A stretch of 64,000 nucleotides of DNA, from the NCBI GenBank assembly GCA_947494205.1, contig CANLUH010000017.1:26149-90148 (forward strand), written 5' to 3'. Below are positions 54,266 to 64,000 of this stretch, one piece after another. Source of the stretch: an uncultured Flavobacteriaceae bacterium (GTDB lineage Bacteria > Bacteroidota > Bacteroidia > Flavobacteriales > Flavobacteriaceae). Both the position numbers and the translations under genes were made by a program. Every line of letters begins with the position of its first letter. Positions within the stretch are counted from its first letter, which is position 1. The notes beneath the pieces are model-generated. The model searched no databases. It was not told the origin of the DNA and saw nothing but the letters and a program-made list of their open reading frames with translations.

Positions 54266-54508
54266 TGATTTGGGTTTACTTTGTCTTGGAGGCATTGGCC
54301 CACGTAAATGAATAATTAATCCGTTTAAGAAATTACGTAAAATTTGGTCACCACATTCCATGTATTTAGGATGATCTTCTCGCCTAAAAAGTGCGCCTAA
54401 TTCACTTTTAGAAATTCTAAAATCTACAAGAGCTAGAATTTTTACAATATCGTCATCACGGAGTTGATGTGCCACTCTTAGTTTTTTGAATATATCGTTA
54501 TTAGTCAT
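54251..54508 (-). CDS. DUF1456 (YehS-like) protein, single repeat
   Basis: 85 residues. Contains the DUF1456 pattern NDIFKKLRVAHQLRDDDIVKILALVDFRISKSELGALFRREDHPKYMECGDQILRNFLNGL, then a Lys-rich tail. E. coli YehS has two such domains (about 156 residues); here there is one, so this is a half-length form. Function unknown. The hairpin that ends the message begins inside the last codons. Confidence 0.85.
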   Translation of the reverse strand: MTNNDIFKKLRVAHQLRDDDIVKILALVDFRISKSELGALFRREDHPKYMECGDQILRNFLNGLIIHLRGPMPPRQSKPKSTKKE

Positions 54509-54696
54509 TGGTTATTTATTTGTTATTCAGTGTTTTGTGTGTGGTTTTTATGTGGTTAAAAATCTTATTTATGATGAAATGCTTTAAAAACACGATATAA
54601 AACCACTCATTTTTCGACAAGATACATCTTTATGCGATTATTATGTAGAGATTGTTTGTAATTTTACAACGTGCTAAAAACTAGGTTGTAAGTATT

Positions 54697-55092
54697 ATGA
54701 ATAGAGTGGAAAAATTAAGTTTGTTGTCTGAAATGATAGCCTTGGCTAAACATGATGATGAACAATGTACAGAATATAATTTTCTTAAAATGGTTGCCGA
54801 ACAGTTAGAAGTTCCTTTAAAGGATTTTAATTATTTGATTGAGCATCCTATAGATTATAAACATTTACATGCGCATAGCGAACGTATTTTACAGTTTCAT
54901 AGATTAGTCGTGTTATTAACCGTTGATAAAGAGAAAACACAACAGCAAATTGTAAAACTGTTTAATTTTGGTTTAAGAATGGGCTTAAACCATGAATCTA
55001 TTACTAGAGTGTTGCACTTAATGGAAGAGTTTCCTGCTAATATTATGCCTACAGATTTACTTATTGATATTTTTAAGGTACAGTATAATTAG
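54697..55092 (+). CDS. Small helical protein, TerB-like
   Basis: 131 residues, all helical. RVEKLSLLSEMIALAKHDDEQCTEYNFLKMVAEQLEVP has the helix and acidic spacing of TerB-like proteins, which bind metals in tellurite-resistance modules. No other ter gene is near. It sits between the DUF1456 gene and uvrB and is convergent with uvrB. Confidence 0.65.
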   Translation: MNRVEKLSLLSEMIALAKHDDEQCTEYNFLKMVAEQLEVPLKDFNYLIEHPIDYKHLHAHSERILQFHRLVVLLTVDKEKTQQQIVKLFNFGLRMGLNHESITRVLHLMEEFPANIMPTDLLIDIFKVQYN

Positions 55093-55218
55093 TAGTTTTT
55101 GAAGTTATAAGTTATGAGTTTTGTGAGGCTATATTACGTTAATGAGTATAGAATATATTTTGCATTATTAGTAAACCGAATAAGTTTAATTTAAAAAAAT
55201 TACACAGCCAACAGCCAA

Positions 55219-57222
55219 TTAAACTTTTAAAGCTTCTAGTTTTTCTTGATATCCTTTTATTTCATCACGTAGTTGTGCCGCTATAATAAAATCTAATGCT
55301 TTAGCAGCTTGCTCCATAAGTTTACGTTTTTCCCTAATTTTTTTCTCTAATTCTGGTTTGGTTAAATACTCACTTTCTGGTTCTGCGGCTTTTGCAGCTT
55401 CTAGTTCGTAACTATAAGTACTTACAGAGTTTTTAGAGAGGACACTGTCTAAACTTTTATTTAAGGCTTTTGGTACTAGATTATTAGCCTTGTTATATTC
55501 TATTTGTTTACTACGCCTGTATTCGGTTTCATCAATCGTTTTTTGCATGCTTTTGGTAATTTTATCGGCATACATAATTGCTTTCCCGTTTAAGTTTCTT
55601 GCGGCTCTACCAACGGTTTGCGTTAAAGAGCGGGTGGATCTTAAAAACCCTTCTTTATCGGCATCTAAAATGGCTACCAAAGAGACTTCTGGTAAATCTA
55701 ATCCTTCACGAAGCAGGTTAACTCCAACCAATACATCGAATAAGCCTTTACGTAAATCTTGCATGATTTCTACACGTTCTAAAGTATCTACATCACTATG
55801 TATATAGCGTACACGTATATTTATACGGGTTAGATATTTGGTTAATTCTTCTGCCATTCGCTTAGTAAGTGTTGTTACTAAGGTACGCTCGTCTTTTTCG
55901 TTACGCTGTTGTATTTCTTCAATTAAATCATCTATTTGATTTAAACTAGGTCGTACTTCAATTATGGGGTCTAACAGTCCAGTAGGTCTAATAATCTGCT
56001 CTACGTATACACCATCGGTTTTTTGTAATTCGTAATCGGCTGGCGTTGCACTTACATAAATAACTTGATTTTGAAGCATCTCGAACTCTTCAAACTTTAA
56101 AGGTCGGTTATCCATAGCTGCTGGTAATCTAAAACCATACTCTACTAGGTTTTCTTTTCTACTTCTATCGCCACCATACATGGCATGTACTTGAGAAATG
56201 GTGACGTGACTTTCGTCTACTACCATTAAAAAATCGTCTGGAAAATAATCTAATAAACAGAAAGGTCTAGTGCCTGGTTGTCTACCATCTAGGTAACGCG
56301 AATAGTTTTCAATACCAGAGCAGTAGCCTAATTCGCGAATCATTTCTAAATCGAATTCTGTACGCTCTTTAAGTCGTTTGGCTTCTAGATGTTTCCCTAT
56401 TTCTTTAAAATAATCGTGTTGTACAACTAAATCGTTTTGTATACTTTTTATGGCATTCTGCAACACATCTTGGGAGGTTACAAACATGTTTGCAGGATAA
56501 ATTGTTAAGCGATCGTATTTTTCTACAACTTCGTTGGTTTGTATGTTAAAGGCTTCAATCTCTTCAATTTCATCTCCAAAAAAGTGAATTCTAAAAGCAT
56601 CGTCTGCGTAACTTGGGAAAATATCTACAGTATCTCCTTTTATTCTGAAATTACCATGTTTAAAATCGGCTTCGGTACGCGAGTATAAACTTTGCACTAA
56701 ATTATGTAATAGTTGTGTTCTAGAAATTTCTTGATCTCTTGTTAGTGTAATAACATTTTTTTGAAATTCTACAGGGTTTCCTATACCATACAAACAGGAT
56801 ACGGAAGCAACAACAATAACATCTCTGCGACCAGAAAGTAGGGAAGAGGTAGTGCTTAATCGCATTTTCTCTATCTCCTCGTTTATAGATAAATCTTTTT
56901 CTATATAAGTTCCAGAGGTTGGTATGTAGGCTTCTGGTTGGTAATAGTCGTAGTAGGATACAAAATATTCTACAGCATTATTTGGAAAAAACTGCTTAAA
57001 CTCAGAATACAATTGCGCAGCCAATGTTTTATTGTGAGCTAGAACTAAGGTTGGTCGTTGTACAGTTTCAATAGTATTAGCAACTGTAAAAGTTTTACCC
57101 GATCCCGTAACGCCTAGAAGGGTCTGGAATTTTTCATTACTGTTTATACCTTCAACAAGTTGCTTTATAGCATTTGGCTGATCTCCTGTTGGACTAAACT
57201 CTGATTCAATTTTAAATTTCAT
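55219..57222 (-). CDS. uvrB: UvrABC system protein B
   Basis: 667 residues. The damage-loading helicase of nucleotide excision repair. Walker A GVTGSGKT (37-44), the damage-sensing beta-hairpin [11 protein letters not shown] (about 91-101), helicase motifs VDESHVTI and GRAARN, and a C-terminal UVR domain ([25 protein letters not shown]). UvrA and UvrC genes are not in the window. Confidence 0.97.
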   Translation of the reverse strand: MKFKIESEFSPTGDQPNAIKQLVEGINSNEKFQTLLGVTGSGKTFTVANTIETVQRPTLVLAHNKTLAAQLYSEFKQFFPNNAVEYFVSYYDYYQPEAYIPTSGTYIEKDLSINEEIEKMRLSTTSSLLSGRRDVIVVASVSCLYGIGNPVEFQKNVITLTRDQEISRTQLLHNLVQSLYSRTEADFKHGNFRIKGDTVDIFPSYADDAFRIHFFGDEIEEIEAFNIQTNEVVEKYDRLTIYPANMFVTSQDVLQNAIKSIQNDLVVQHDYFKEIGKHLEAKRLKERTEFDLEMIRELGYCSGIENYSRYLDGRQPGTRPFCLLDYFPDDFLMVVDESHVTISQVHAMYGGDRSRKENLVEYGFRLPAAMDNRPLKFEEFEMLQNQVIYVSATPADYELQKTDGVYVEQIIRPTGLLDPIIEVRPSLNQIDDLIEEIQQRNEKDERTLVTTLTKRMAEELTKYLTRINIRVRYIHSDVDTLERVEIMQDLRKGLFDVLVGVNLLREGLDLPEVSLVAILDADKEGFLRSTRSLTQTVGRAARNLNGKAIMYADKITKSMQKTIDETEYRRSKQIEYNKANNLVPKALNKSLDSVLSKNSVSTYSYELEAAKAAEPESEYLTKPELEKKIREKRKLMEQAAKALDFIIAAQLRDEIKGYQEKLEALKV

Positions 57223-57300
57223 CGGCTATTATTCTGGTCTTTTTAGATGTATCGTGTCTTTATCCTTTCAGAAAACAAAAAACATCTACATCTCATTTTA

Positions 57301-57308
57301 CAAAATTA
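57301..57308 (-). promoter_or_regulatory. Possible uvrB promoter, -7 element
   Basis: TAATTTTG on the minus strand fits TAnnTTTG; leader of about 75 nt to the uvrB ATG. No clear -33. Confidence 0.4.
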
Positions 57309-57342
57309 CGGAAAAAAACAGCCTGTTTTCTTAAAACAAAAG

Positions 57343-60300
57343 TTAACGTTTAAGTGTAAAATGCCCTTTAATAATGGTGTCGTTTTTTAATTCTATAGAG
57401 TACCAATAATCACTAGTATTAAGTATACGTCCTTTATGTGTACCATCCCAGCGAAGATCTCTAGTTAATTGTGTTAAGAGTTTACCGTAACGGTCGAATA
57501 TAGATATACGTTTTATAGTGTTTTTGTTATCTACAACAGTCCAATAATCGTGAACGGTATCTCCATTTGGTGTAAAATAACTTGGAACATAAAATTGAGT
57601 TATAGTTATAATAAAATCTATAGATTGTTCTACACAACCATTACTATCGCTTACATAAAGTGTATAGATGCCTTCGGTAAGGTTAGAAAAACTATTATTA
57701 TTTTGAAAGTTAATACCGTCTAAACTATAAGTGTAATCTATAGATGTATCTGTCATGTTAACTACAAGTTGTCCTTCGTTAGTTACTAGGTTAGCTTGTG
57801 TTAATGTAAAGTTTACAATAGGGTTTATAGTAATATTGAAACTACTCTCGGCAAAACAATTAGGTGAGGTATTACTTTCTGTATATATATAAATGGTTTG
57901 TGTATTGGTTATTATGTTTCCCGCAAAAAGGGGAGTACCTGTTCCATTAGTTTCTGTAAAATAATTACCATTATTTAGCATAGGTAACGTGTAATTACCA
58001 CAGTTTGTAACATCGTTTAATGTATCTACTGGAGGCGTTGTGTTTATAGTAATATTAAATGTGCTTTCATTGGTACAACCATTAATTTCGGTATATATGT
58101 ATAGTGTTTGCGAGCTTGTAATAGTGTCTCCTTCGCTTAATAGTGTTCCATTTCCGTTGGGTTGTGTGTAGTAATTTCCGTTTGTAATGGCTGGTAGGGT
58201 AAAACTATCGCAAGCAGTAATATCTGCAATAGTATCTACAGTTGGGGTTGTATTTATTGTTATGTTAAACGAACTCTCATTGGTGCAACCATTTGCTTCA
58301 TTATATATATATATGTTTTGAGAATTGGTTACTACATCTCCAGCATTTAATGCTATGCCTAAACCATTGCTTGCGGTAAAATAATTACCGTTGGTTAATG
58401 TTGGGAGTGTAAAACTATCGCAAGTAGTTTCATCGTTAAGTAAATCGACTAAAGGTGTTGTATTTATAGTAATATTGAAAGCACTTTCATTAGAACAGCC
58501 ATTACTTTCATTATAAATATAAATAGTTTGCGAACTACTTATTAAATCTCCAGCATTAAGTTGCGTACCATTACCTCCTGTTTGGGTATAGTAATTACCA
58601 TTAGTTAAGTTTGGTAATGTATAATTTTCACAAGCATTTTGATTTGCAATTGTGTCTACCGCAGGGAGTGGAGTAATAGTTATTGTAAAACTAGATTCGT
58701 CGCTACAGCCATTTAATGCTGTGTAAATGTATAGTGTTTGAGAGTTTGTAATTGTATCTCCAGCGTTTAAAGGTGTGCCAGAGCCATTGGTTGCAGTAAA
58801 ATAATTTCCATTAGTTAAAGCAGGGAGCGTATAAGTATTACATTCTGTAGTATTGTTTAATATGTCTGCCGTTGGAGTAGGTGTAATAGTTATAATAAAA
58901 CTGGACTCATTACTACAGTTAGCGTTGGTATTATAAATGTATAATGTTTGCGTTGCTGTTATAGTATCGCCTGCATTAAGTAGTGTTCCGTTACCTCCAG
59001 TCTGGGTATAGTAGTTACCATTAGTTAAGTTTGGTAATGTATAATTTTCGCAAGCATTTTGATTTGCAATAGTATCTACCATTGGAGTAGTAGGAATCGT
59101 TACTATAAAACTAGATTCGTCACTACAGTTATTTGCCGTTATATATATGTATATAGTTTGAGAGCTTGTAATTGTGTCTCCTGTGTTTAAAGAAGTGCCG
59201 GAGCCATTGGTTGCAGTAAAATAATTTCCATTAGTTAAAGCGGGAAGCGTATAGCTATCACACTGTGTAATGTCATTTAATATATCTACAGTAGGAGATG
59301 GTGTAATGGTTATTGTAAAGTTAGATTCGTCACTACAGTTAGCATTAGCATTATAAATGTATAGTGTTTGTGTTGTTGTTATGGTATCTCCCGCATTTAA
59401 TAATGTACCACCTCCATTGGCTTGGGTATAATAATTACCATTTACTAATGCAGGAAGTGTATAGGCATCGCATATTGTAGTATCGTTTAATGTATCTGCA
59501 GTTGGTGTATTATTTACAGTTATTGTAAAATTAGATTCTACATTACAAGTACCGTTAGTATTATAGATATATAGTGTTTGCGTGGTTGTAATAGTATCAC
59601 CTTGGTTTAAAGGTATCCCGCCGCCATTGGTAGCGGTGTAATAGTTTCCGTTGGTTAGATTTGGAAGTGTAAAACTATCGCAAACAGTCTCATCATTAAG
59701 CGTGTCTGCGCTTACTGCACAGGCTAGTTGTAGTGTAACATCGTTTCTATAGATCGTTAAATCGGTTACAATGCCACTTGTAACTTCACAATTATATACG
59801 CCTTCTTCAGTTGCCTGTATATTCGTTATGGTTAATGTTGCTGTTTGCGAACCGCTAAAAGTAGCATCATCTGTAATGGGAAGCCCATCTTTATACCATT
59901 GATAATTATTTTGACTTCCGCTACAATTTGTAGACAGCATGGCGGTGTCTCCTAGATTTGGAGTAATGGTTTCTTCTATATCAACTTTATCTTGTGGATT
60001 ATTATTATAACTATTTATAGATGCTTCGTATGTTACGTGTTGGTTTTCGAAATCACCAAATTGAAAGGCATTATCGTTAAAATCTAATGATCTAAGTTCT
60101 GCCAATGGGGTGTAATCTGGTAATGTTCCGCTAAAATAATTATTCTCAATAGATATACGTTCTATATTAGGATAGTCTAGAAAAACAGGAAGTAGTGTAT
60201 TATCATTTAATTGATTGTTTCTTATAGACACATATATTACAATAGAATTTGGAGGCATTAACGTAAGTGATGTTAATGCATTAAATCTTAAATTTAGAGA

Positions 60301-61350
60301 ACGAATAACAGGATTTTGAGATACATCTATAGTCGTTAATTGGTTGTTTTCTATCCAGCACCAGTTTAGAAGTGGGTTTGCTGAAAAGTCCATTGATGTG
60401 AGTTGATTATTTCCTAAAGCAACGTGTTCTAATAAAGGGGCTAGACTCGTATCTACTGTTGTTAAATTATTATTATCCCCACTTATAAATTCAATTTGAG
60501 GACATTGTGTAACATCTAAACTGTTTAATTGATTACTTGTGAATCTAATTGTTTCAAGTAATGGACATTGCGTTAGATCTATTGAAGTTATGTCATTATA
60601 AGACATATCAATGTCTTCCATAAGATTATTTTGAGTTAGATCTAAAGCTGTTAATTGGTTATAGCCAACTCCGATATCTCTTAAGTTAGTGTTTTGTGTA
60701 ACGTCTAGAGTAGTTAATTGATTTGTAGTCGCTCTAAATGTATCTAAAGCTATATTAGCAGTAATATCTATAGAAGATAATTGATTATTATAAAGACTTA
60801 AATTTAGTAATGCTGTATTTTGAGAAACATCTATTGTCGTTAATAGATTAGCTCCTAATCCTAAAAATTGCAGAGCAGTATTTTGAGTAATATCAATTGC
60901 ACTGATTTGGTTACTTGTAAGGCTTAAATTTCTTAGTAATAGATTCTGTGAAGTGTCTATACCTAATAAACTATTATATTCAATATCACATATTTGTAAA
61001 TTTGAAAGCATACTAATATCGATTGTAGTGAGAGCATTATTAGACAAATTAATATTTATGAGATTGTTGTTAGCTGATAAATCAATAGTAGTTAATAAAT
61101 TATTTCTAGCGCTTAAGTCTTCTAATAGAACAAAATCTTCAATACCAGTAAGGTCAGCAATGTCTTGGAAACTAATATTTAAATTAGTAATCGTATTTAT
61201 ATTTGCAGTGGGAACATAATCATTTAGTGGGCCTACATCGTAGCCTAAGTTTATAAGTCTTTGTTCAAAATTATCATCTGGGATATAGGTGTTTTGGGAA
61301 TAGCATACATTTAAAAGGCCTATAACAATTAATAATTGTATTAGTTTCAT
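57343..61350 (-). CDS. T9SS type-B secreted protein with LRR, Ig and nine 70-residue repeats
   Basis: 1335 residues. Signal peptide (about 1-19), then about 15 leucine-rich repeats of 21 residues (about 30-430, pattern such as TTIDVSQNTALLNLSLYNNQL), an Ig-like domain (about 465-545, with WYKDG and GVYNCEVT), nine 70-residue repeats (about 547-1178) each with a Cys, TLPxLxNGNYxTxxNGxGT and QTxYIY, and a type-B T9SS C-terminal sorting domain (about 1250-1335, YFTPNGDTVHDYW to GHFTLKR). It will be exported and attached to, or released from, the cell surface; LRR and repeats suggest binding. The following two genes share this type of sorting domain. Confidence 0.92.
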   Translation of the reverse strand: MKLIQLLIVIGLLNVCYSQNTYIPDDNFEQRLINLGYDVGPLNDYVPTANINTITNLNISFQDIADLTGIEDFVLLEDLSARNNLLTTIDLSANNNLININLSNNALTTIDISMLSNLQICDIEYNSLLGIDTSQNLLLRNLSLTSNQISAIDITQNTALQFLGLGANLLTTIDVSQNTALLNLSLYNNQLSSIDITANIALDTFRATTNQLTTLDVTQNTNLRDIGVGYNQLTALDLTQNNLMEDIDMSYNDITSIDLTQCPLLETIRFTSNQLNSLDVTQCPQIEFISGDNNNLTTVDTSLAPLLEHVALGNNQLTSMDFSANPLLNWCWIENNQLTTIDVSQNPVIRSLNLRFNALTSLTLMPPNSIVIYVSIRNNQLNDNTLLPVFLDYPNIERISIENNYFSGTLPDYTPLAELRSLDFNDNAFQFGDFENQHVTYEASINSYNNNPQDKVDIEETITPNLGDTAMLSTNCSGSQNNYQWYKDGLPITDDATFSGSQTATLTITNIQATEEGVYNCEVTSGIVTDLTIYRNDVTLQLACAVSADTLNDETVCDSFTLPNLTNGNYYTATNGGGIPLNQGDTITTTQTLYIYNTNGTCNVESNFTITVNNTPTADTLNDTTICDAYTLPALVNGNYYTQANGGGTLLNAGDTITTTQTLYIYNANANCSDESNFTITITPSPTVDILNDITQCDSYTLPALTNGNYFTATNGSGTSLNTGDTITSSQTIYIYITANNCSDESSFIVTIPTTPMVDTIANQNACENYTLPNLTNGNYYTQTGGNGTLLNAGDTITATQTLYIYNTNANCSNESSFIITITPTPTADILNNTTECNTYTLPALTNGNYFTATNGSGTPLNAGDTITNSQTLYIYTALNGCSDESSFTITITPLPAVDTIANQNACENYTLPNLTNGNYYTQTGGNGTQLNAGDLISSSQTIYIYNESNGCSNESAFNITINTTPLVDLLNDETTCDSFTLPTLTNGNYFTASNGLGIALNAGDVVTNSQNIYIYNEANGCTNESSFNITINTTPTVDTIADITACDSFTLPAITNGNYYTQPNGNGTLLSEGDTITSSQTLYIYTEINGCTNESTFNITINTTPPVDTLNDVTNCGNYTLPMLNNGNYFTETNGTGTPLFAGNIITNTQTIYIYTESNTSPNCFAESSFNITINPIVNFTLTQANLVTNEGQLVVNMTDTSIDYTYSLDGINFQNNNSFSNLTEGIYTLYVSDSNGCVEQSIDFIITITQFYVPSYFTPNGDTVHDYWTVVDNKNTIKRISIFDRYGKLLTQLTRDLRWDGTHKGRILNTSDYWYSIELKNDTIIKGHFTLKR
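57817..59712 (-). repeat. Nine in-frame 210-bp repeats
   Basis: Nine copies of a 70-codon unit in the large T9SS protein. Copies 4 and 6 share long identical stretches (DTIANQNACENYTLPNLTNG), and copies 3 and 5 share ALTNGNYFTATNGSGT, suggesting that a two-unit block of about 420 bp was itself duplicated. The final copy has a three-residue insertion near NTSPNC. Confidence 0.85.
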
Positions 61351-61430
61351 GAGGGAAGTTTGATTAATATACTGTAAAAATATAAAGTTATATCCTTAAG
61401 TACGAGTAAAATGTAAGAAAAGTTTAGCGT

Positions 61431-63764
61431 TTAGCGAATTAATGCAAAATGTCCTCGATATTCTTTCCCATTTGCTCTTTTAACAACAAACCAGTAGTCA
61501 TCCCCAGGTAATAACTTCCCATTAAGTGTACCATTCCAGCCTATAACTGGATTAATACTTCTTATAATTTTACCATAGCGATTAAAAATATTAATTTTTA
61601 ACCCAGAATTAAATTGAGAGCTTGTGCCATAAGGTTTCCAAGTGTCATGCACGCCATCTCCATTAGGAGTAAAATATTGAGGAAAGCCTAAAATTGAAAA
61701 ATTAATAAACGTGCTGCCACAACCATTTTTATCACGAACATATATAGTATGTGCATCTGGTTCTAAGTTAGAAAACGTATTGTCGTCTTGGTAAGGTCCC
61801 GTTTCGTTATCTATGGCAAACTCATAATCTCCTGTGCCAGAAACAGTAACAGTTGCTGTATTGTTAACTGTAAGTTCTGTGAAATCTAAAGTTTCTATAA
61901 TTGGCGCTTCTGAAGCTTCTACGGTTATCACTCTAGTAGAAGTACAACTATTAGGGTGCGTTACAATAACAGTATAAATACCAATTTCGTTAATGTCTAT
62001 AAAACTAGAATTTATTCCTAAATCTACACTATTTAAAAACCATTGGTATGTGTAATTTAAAGTACCGCCATCTATTACTCCTGCAGATAATGTTTCTGTT
62101 TGCGGAAACGTATTTAAACAATATAAAATAGAATCATCTGGTAATAATTCTGGACTAGGTAAAACGTTAAGAATTAAAGGTGAAATAGCATAACATTGAT
62201 TAGTATCTGTAGTTACTTTTACATAAATGGTTTCTGAATTTGGAGTCGTATTATTGTAATTTCCATTAATACTATTGGTGTCTGAAAAAGCATCATTTAG
62301 AGACGTGAAAAAGGTAATGATAGCATTGTTAGGCACCAGAGGTATAATATCATTACGAATGTCATCTAAAAAGAAACGTCCAATACCATCTATAGCACCA
62401 TCATCACAAACAGTAACAGGGTTTGGTGTTAATGTGTTAGTTGAAATATCTAAAGTTATTTCAGCAATAGCACTACAATTAGACGCTTGACTTGCAACAG
62501 TTGCATATACTATTTGCATTGCGCTTGTGTTATTGTAATTGTTTGGCTGTGGAATCGCATTGGTTTCTAATTCTGCATTATTTAAAGACGTATAAAAATT
62601 AGTGATAACTAACGTGTCATCATTATTTGTAACTGCGTCTGAAGCATTAAATAAGTTATAAATAGTTAGACCATCCATATCCTGATCACAACCAATTAAA
62701 GTTGTATTTGAAACGACTGGGTTTAGTGCATACTCTATAATGATCTCGCCAAAAGAAACACAACCATTACCAAAAGTAACTTCTACATTATATGTTCCAG
62801 CATCTGTAACTAAAAGTGTGGCATTTGTTTCGGTAGTTAACTCTACCGAATCTTTAAACCACTTATAACTATTCATTCCTACTTGAAATGCGTCTAAAGT
62901 TATTGTTTCGTTTTCGCAAACTGCATTGTTATTTGCTAATAATCGATCAATACCTAAATTAGTATTTAATTCAAAACTACCAGCTTCTAAAAATACAGCC
63001 GAATCAAAACGGAAATTCTGTTCATCTGCAATAACTAGCTTAACATGATATTGTTGATTAGGTACAATGTTAGCCGTTGCTGTTAAAATTTTAGTTTGTC
63101 CGTTAAAATTAATAGGAGCAATGTTTCCATTAAAACTTTCGAAATAAATCTCGTTTTCTGCTTCGCATCCATTTGGAATTTCTGGATGAACAGTAGTTAC
63201 TTTTACGGGTGTATTTGTTCCAGGAACTAAGGCTATATTTTCATAATCAGTACCGCTTGTTGGCCTAATTAAAAAACCGAATAAATCTGAGAATTGACAC
63301 GTATTTGGATCGCCATCTTGATATTCTTCTGAAGCAAATAAATATCTAAAACTAATTTCGCTTGCAATAGAAGTGAAGTCGAATTCTAAAATAGTAGCAT
63401 TAGTAGTATTAGTTTCCTGAAGCGCAAACTCTAAATCGGCATCACCATTCCAGTTAGGAGCATCATCGTCACTTAAACTTGTGTTTGGTCCTTGTACGTT
63501 AGTTAAACGGCCAGTACTTAAAACAATACCACTTTGAAATGGAAAACTGGTACCAGTAGCATCGAAAAAACCATAACTTTGGTCGTTACCGTTAAAGTCT
63601 CCGCCAACAGTATTGGTAACTTGTACATTAGAAATACAGTTACTATCTACTAAAATATCTTCAATAAGTTGTTGTGGCGAGAATGTTTGACTGTCCACAG
63701 TGATATTTTGCGAGAATCCCAATGAAACCCACAACGTTAAAAAAAAGAATACTGAACCCCTCAT
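61431..63764 (-). CDS. Choice-of-anchor L domain protein with T9SS type-B sorting domain
   Basis: 777 residues. Signal peptide (about 1-18), then a choice-of-anchor L domain (about 35-270: VLVDSNCISNVQVTNT, FQSGIVLSTGRL, SFRYLFASEEYQ, FGFLIRP). The middle part has Ig/PKD-type beta domains with Cys (YKWFKDSVEL, YTYQWFLNSVDL). The C-terminal sorting domain starts YFTPNGDGVHDTW and ends GHFALIR. It is exported through T9SS. Together with the LRR protein on its 3' side and the partial gene on its 5' side it forms a row of three related surface proteins. Confidence 0.9.
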   Translation of the reverse strand: MRGSVFFFLTLWVSLGFSQNITVDSQTFSPQQLIEDILVDSNCISNVQVTNTVGGDFNGNDQSYGFFDATGTSFPFQSGIVLSTGRLTNVQGPNTSLSDDDAPNWNGDADLEFALQETNTTNATILEFDFTSIASEISFRYLFASEEYQDGDPNTCQFSDLFGFLIRPTSGTDYENIALVPGTNTPVKVTTVHPEIPNGCEAENEIYFESFNGNIAPINFNGQTKILTATANIVPNQQYHVKLVIADEQNFRFDSAVFLEAGSFELNTNLGIDRLLANNNAVCENETITLDAFQVGMNSYKWFKDSVELTTETNATLLVTDAGTYNVEVTFGNGCVSFGEIIIEYALNPVVSNTTLIGCDQDMDGLTIYNLFNASDAVTNNDDTLVITNFYTSLNNAELETNAIPQPNNYNNTSAMQIVYATVASQASNCSAIAEITLDISTNTLTPNPVTVCDDGAIDGIGRFFLDDIRNDIIPLVPNNAIITFFTSLNDAFSDTNSINGNYNNTTPNSETIYVKVTTDTNQCYAISPLILNVLPSPELLPDDSILYCLNTFPQTETLSAGVIDGGTLNYTYQWFLNSVDLGINSSFIDINEIGIYTVIVTHPNSCTSTRVITVEASEAPIIETLDFTELTVNNTATVTVSGTGDYEFAIDNETGPYQDDNTFSNLEPDAHTIYVRDKNGCGSTFINFSILGFPQYFTPNGDGVHDTWKPYGTSSQFNSGLKINIFNRYGKIIRSINPVIGWNGTLNGKLLPGDDYWFVVKRANGKEYRGHFALIR

Positions 63765-63781
63765 TAATTGCTATTAGTTTG

Positions 63782-63789
63782 CAAATATA
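63782..63789 (-). promoter_or_regulatory. Promoter of the choice-of-anchor L gene, -7 element
   Basis: TATATTTG on the minus strand is an exact TAnnTTTG; transcription should start near 63777, about 13 nt before the ATG at 63764. Confidence 0.55.
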
Positions 63790-63834
63790 ATTAAGGATTC
63801 AGTATTTTTTTATGAAAATATGTTAAAGTCGAGG

Positions 63835-64000
63835 TTATCTCTTCAACGCAAAAGGCGCTTTTAGAGTTTTCATTTCATTAGTACTTGGTTCTCTGTATTG
63901 CACCGTAAACCAGTATGAGCTATTTGGCATTGCACTACCATTATATAATCCATTCCATCCTAATCCAGATGGGCTTATCTGTTTTAATAGCTTTCCATAA
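63835..64000 (-). CDS. T9SS type-B sorting domain, C-terminal part of a gene cut by the window edge
   Basis: The last 54 codons of a gene running in from beyond the window: YGKLLKQISPSGLGWNGLYN, then SSYWFTVQY and the ending KAPFALKR, matching the C-terminal part of the type-B sorting domains of the two genes downstream. Its stop is 46 bp before the next -7 element, so the next gene has its own promoter. The nature of the rest of this protein is unknown. Confidence 0.85.
   Translation of the reverse strand, partial: YGKLLKQISPSGLGWNGLYNGSAMPNSSYWFTVQYREPSTNEMKTLKAPFALKR

Noticed and set aside
54697..55092. A tellurite-resistance module
   Set aside because: Only a small TerB-like protein is present; no TerC, TerD or other ter gene is nearby.
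57817..59712. CRISPR array
   Set aside because: The repeat unit is 210 bp, coding and in frame, with no short repeat/spacer pattern and no cas genes.
1..64000. tRNA or rRNA genes
   Set aside because: Reading through the gaps I saw no cloverleaf-like segment or rRNA-like sequence; the gaps are AT-rich and unstructured apart from the hairpins listed.

Overview
This window looks like chromosome from a marine-type member of the Flavobacteriaceae (Bacteroidota). The reasons are strong AT richness, almost no Shine-Dalgarno sequences, many promoters with the Bacteroidota -7 element TAnnTTTG (sometimes with TTTG about 19-22 bp upstream), proteins with type IX secretion (T9SS, type B) sorting domains, sensor kinases with periplasmic TPR repeats, and Bacteroidota families such as LUD, DUF389, the PafA phosphatase and CIA30. 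I see no rRNA, tRNA, transposase, integrase, prophage or CRISPR.

Layout. 1-2262: a TauE/SafE permease (cut by the window edge) behind a TPR sensor kinase. 2761-10802: argS with a strong terminator, three small envelope genes (one of only 59 codons), a SprT-like metalloprotein, manC-DUF389, and an MlaE/MlaF lipid-transport pair. 11086-16262: a PafA-type phosphatase with a DEDDh nuclease, then a phospholipid operon (LUD protein, cdsA, psd, acyl-CoA-binding protein). 16376-21324: rsfS-ftsH, birA, pyrE-SRPBCC and a Nudix hydrolase. 21329-27325: two peptidase lipoproteins (M14 and M1) with a methyltransferase, then a SulP transporter.

27963-36736 is the signalling island: one classical TPR histidine kinase followed by three paralogous hybrid kinases (TPR-TM-HisKA-HATPase-receiver) in tandem, with no DNA-binding or Hpt partner beside them. 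36726-47667 is mostly housekeeping (coaD, ddl, PASTA protein, rluD, yaaA, lysA) mixed with small accessory proteins (VOC, DinB, RDD, a putative uracil-DNA glycosylase relative, an orphan). 47862-57222: sucC, then a BlaI-type repressor with an M56 membrane peptidase behind three evenly spaced 16-bp palindromes, a small secreted protein, a Cys-rich membrane protein and a divergent methyltransferase sharing an upstream motif, a short DUF1456 protein, a small TerB-like protein and uvrB. 57343-64000: at least three consecutive T9SS type-B surface proteins, including one with leucine-rich repeats plus nine 70-residue repeats.

The points most worth following are the BlaI triple operator with its divergent M56 sensor domain, the tandem hybrid kinases without an obvious output, and the 31-bp motif shared by the genes at 52865 and 54008. 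None of these proves a new system; each comes with a concrete test.
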